A stretch of 5,943 nt of DNA from DATARH01 sp035507475 (GTDB taxonomy: Bacteria > Pseudomonadota > Alphaproteobacteria > ATCC43930 > CGMCC-115725): assembly GCA_035507475.1 (NCBI GenBank), contig DATJOB010000230.1, positions 1 through 5,943 of the forward strand. The letters are read 5' to 3'. Position 1 is the stretch's first letter, and every line of letters starts with the position of its first letter. Of the stretch, positions 5,366 to 5,943 are shown piece by piece. The notes under the pieces are model-generated. The model did no database searches. It was given only the letters and a program-made list of their open reading frames with translations, and was not told the DNA's origin. A program made the position numbers and the translations under genes.

Positions 5366-5943
5366 CGCAGCACCTCCGCGAGGGTCGTCGCGTAACGGTC
5401 GATATCGTCCGCGGTCGCGGTCTCGGTCGCGGCGACGAGCAGCATGTCCGCGAGATCGGCGCGCTCGGGATAGAAGCGGCTGAGCGGCACCCCGCCGAGC
5501 ACGCCTTTCGCGGCGAGCGCCTCGACCGCCGGCGCCGCCGGGACCGGCAGGCGCAGCGTGAACTCGTTGAAGAAGCTGTCGTTGACGACGCCGACGCCGG
5601 GCAGCGCGGCGAGCCGGTCGGCGAGCGCCGAAGCGGCGGCATGGTTGAGGCGCGCGAGCCGCGTCAGCCCCGCCTCGCCGAGCATCGCCAGGTGGATCGT
5701 GAAGGCGAGCGCGCAGAGCCCGGCATTGGTGCAGATGTTGCTCGTCGCTTTCTCGCGGCGGATGTGCTGCTCGCGCGTCGACAGCGTCAGCACCCAGCCG
5801 CGCCTTCCCTCGGCGTCGACGGTCTGCCCGGCCAGACGGCCCGGCATCTGCCGCACGAACGCCTCGCGGCTGGCGAAGAGGCCGACATGCGGTCCGCCGA
5901 AATTGAGCGCGTTGCCGAAGGACTGGCCCTCGGCGGCGACGAT
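5362..5943 (-). CDS. gcvPA: Glycine dehydrogenase (decarboxylating) subunit 1, P-protein alpha chain, C-terminal part
   Basis: The minus-strand frame is open from the right edge to TGA at 5364-5362, giving 193 residues, about 43% of a protein usually near 445-450 residues. The N-terminus lies beyond the window; a GTG at 5856 is internal and not the true start. The visible part has the family blocks VAAEGQSFGNALNFGGPHVGL, MPGRLAGQTVD, GRRGWVLTLSTREQHIRREK and ATSNICTN, followed by the small C-terminal domain ending DIDRYATTLAEVLR. This chain pairs with GcvPB to form the glycine-decarboxylating heterotetramer. Its stop codon overlaps the gcvPB start (ATGA), so the two are co-translated. In many alphaproteobacteria gcvT and gcvH precede gcvPA, and they may lie just right of this window. 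Confidence 0.97.
   Translation of the reverse strand: MVAAEGQSFGNALNFGGPHVGLFASREAFVRQMPGRLAGQTVDAEGRRGWVLTLSTREQHIRREKATSNICTNAGLCALAFTIHLAMLGEAGLTRLARLNHAAASALADRLAALPGVGVVNDSFFNEFTLRLPVPAAPAVEALAAKGVLGGVPLSRFYPERADLADMLLVAATETATADDIDRYATTLAEVLR
5373..5377 (-). promoter_or_regulatory. Ribosome binding site of gcvPB inside the gcvPA 3' end
   Basis: GGAGG on the minus strand (5377 to 5373) lies within the last codons of gcvPA, seven bases before ATG 5365. It fixes the gcvPB start and fits coupled translation across the ATGA overlap. Confidence 0.75.

Noticed and set aside
4010..5395. 461-codon open frame on the plus strand opposite gcvPB
   Set aside because: It is antisense to a complete, well-conserved gcvPB. 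The translation is rich in Arg, His, Val and Gly without motifs, which marks a GC-driven shadow frame.

Overview
The window is very GC-rich and gene-dense, with strong G/C bias at third codon positions. The glycine decarboxylase P-protein is split into two adjacent genes (gcvPA-gcvPB). Together with the sequence style of the 1-Cys peroxiredoxin, the glutamine-synthetase-like enzyme and the N-formylglutamate amidohydrolase, this suggests an alphaproteobacterium, perhaps near Rhodospirillales/Acetobacterales. That placement is inferred from gene style and not from a marker gene.

Left half (plus strand): the C-terminal part of a glutamine-synthetase-family ligase enters from the left edge (1-780). 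A short gap with a possible weak terminator follows, then a complete N-formylglutamate amidohydrolase (877-1650), then a secreted iron/cobalamin-type ABC substrate-binding protein (1726-2925) with its own well-formed promoter at 1666-1693. The first two genes both act on glutamate amides and probably serve one nitrogen-scavenging route. The binding protein has no permease or ATPase beside it in this window.

Right half (minus strand): read in the direction of transcription, gcvPA (C-terminal part, entering from the right edge) overlaps gcvPB by four bases. After a 154-base gap comes a 1-Cys peroxiredoxin that converges on the binding-protein gene. gcvPA and gcvPB form the two chains of the glycine-cleavage P-protein, which decarboxylates glycine and passes the aminomethyl group to the H-protein. 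The gcvPB-peroxiredoxin gap is an AT-rich island carrying a candidate promoter whose spacer and flanks are an inverted repeat (10-base arms, one mismatch), so the peroxiredoxin is probably controlled on its own.

No mobile element, CRISPR array, RNA gene or clearly novel system is visible. The points most worth following are the altered active-site flap of the glutamine-synthetase-like enzyme, the operator-like dyad before the peroxiredoxin, a possible leaderless start for the amidohydrolase, and the orphan binding protein with its proline/alanine-rich tail.
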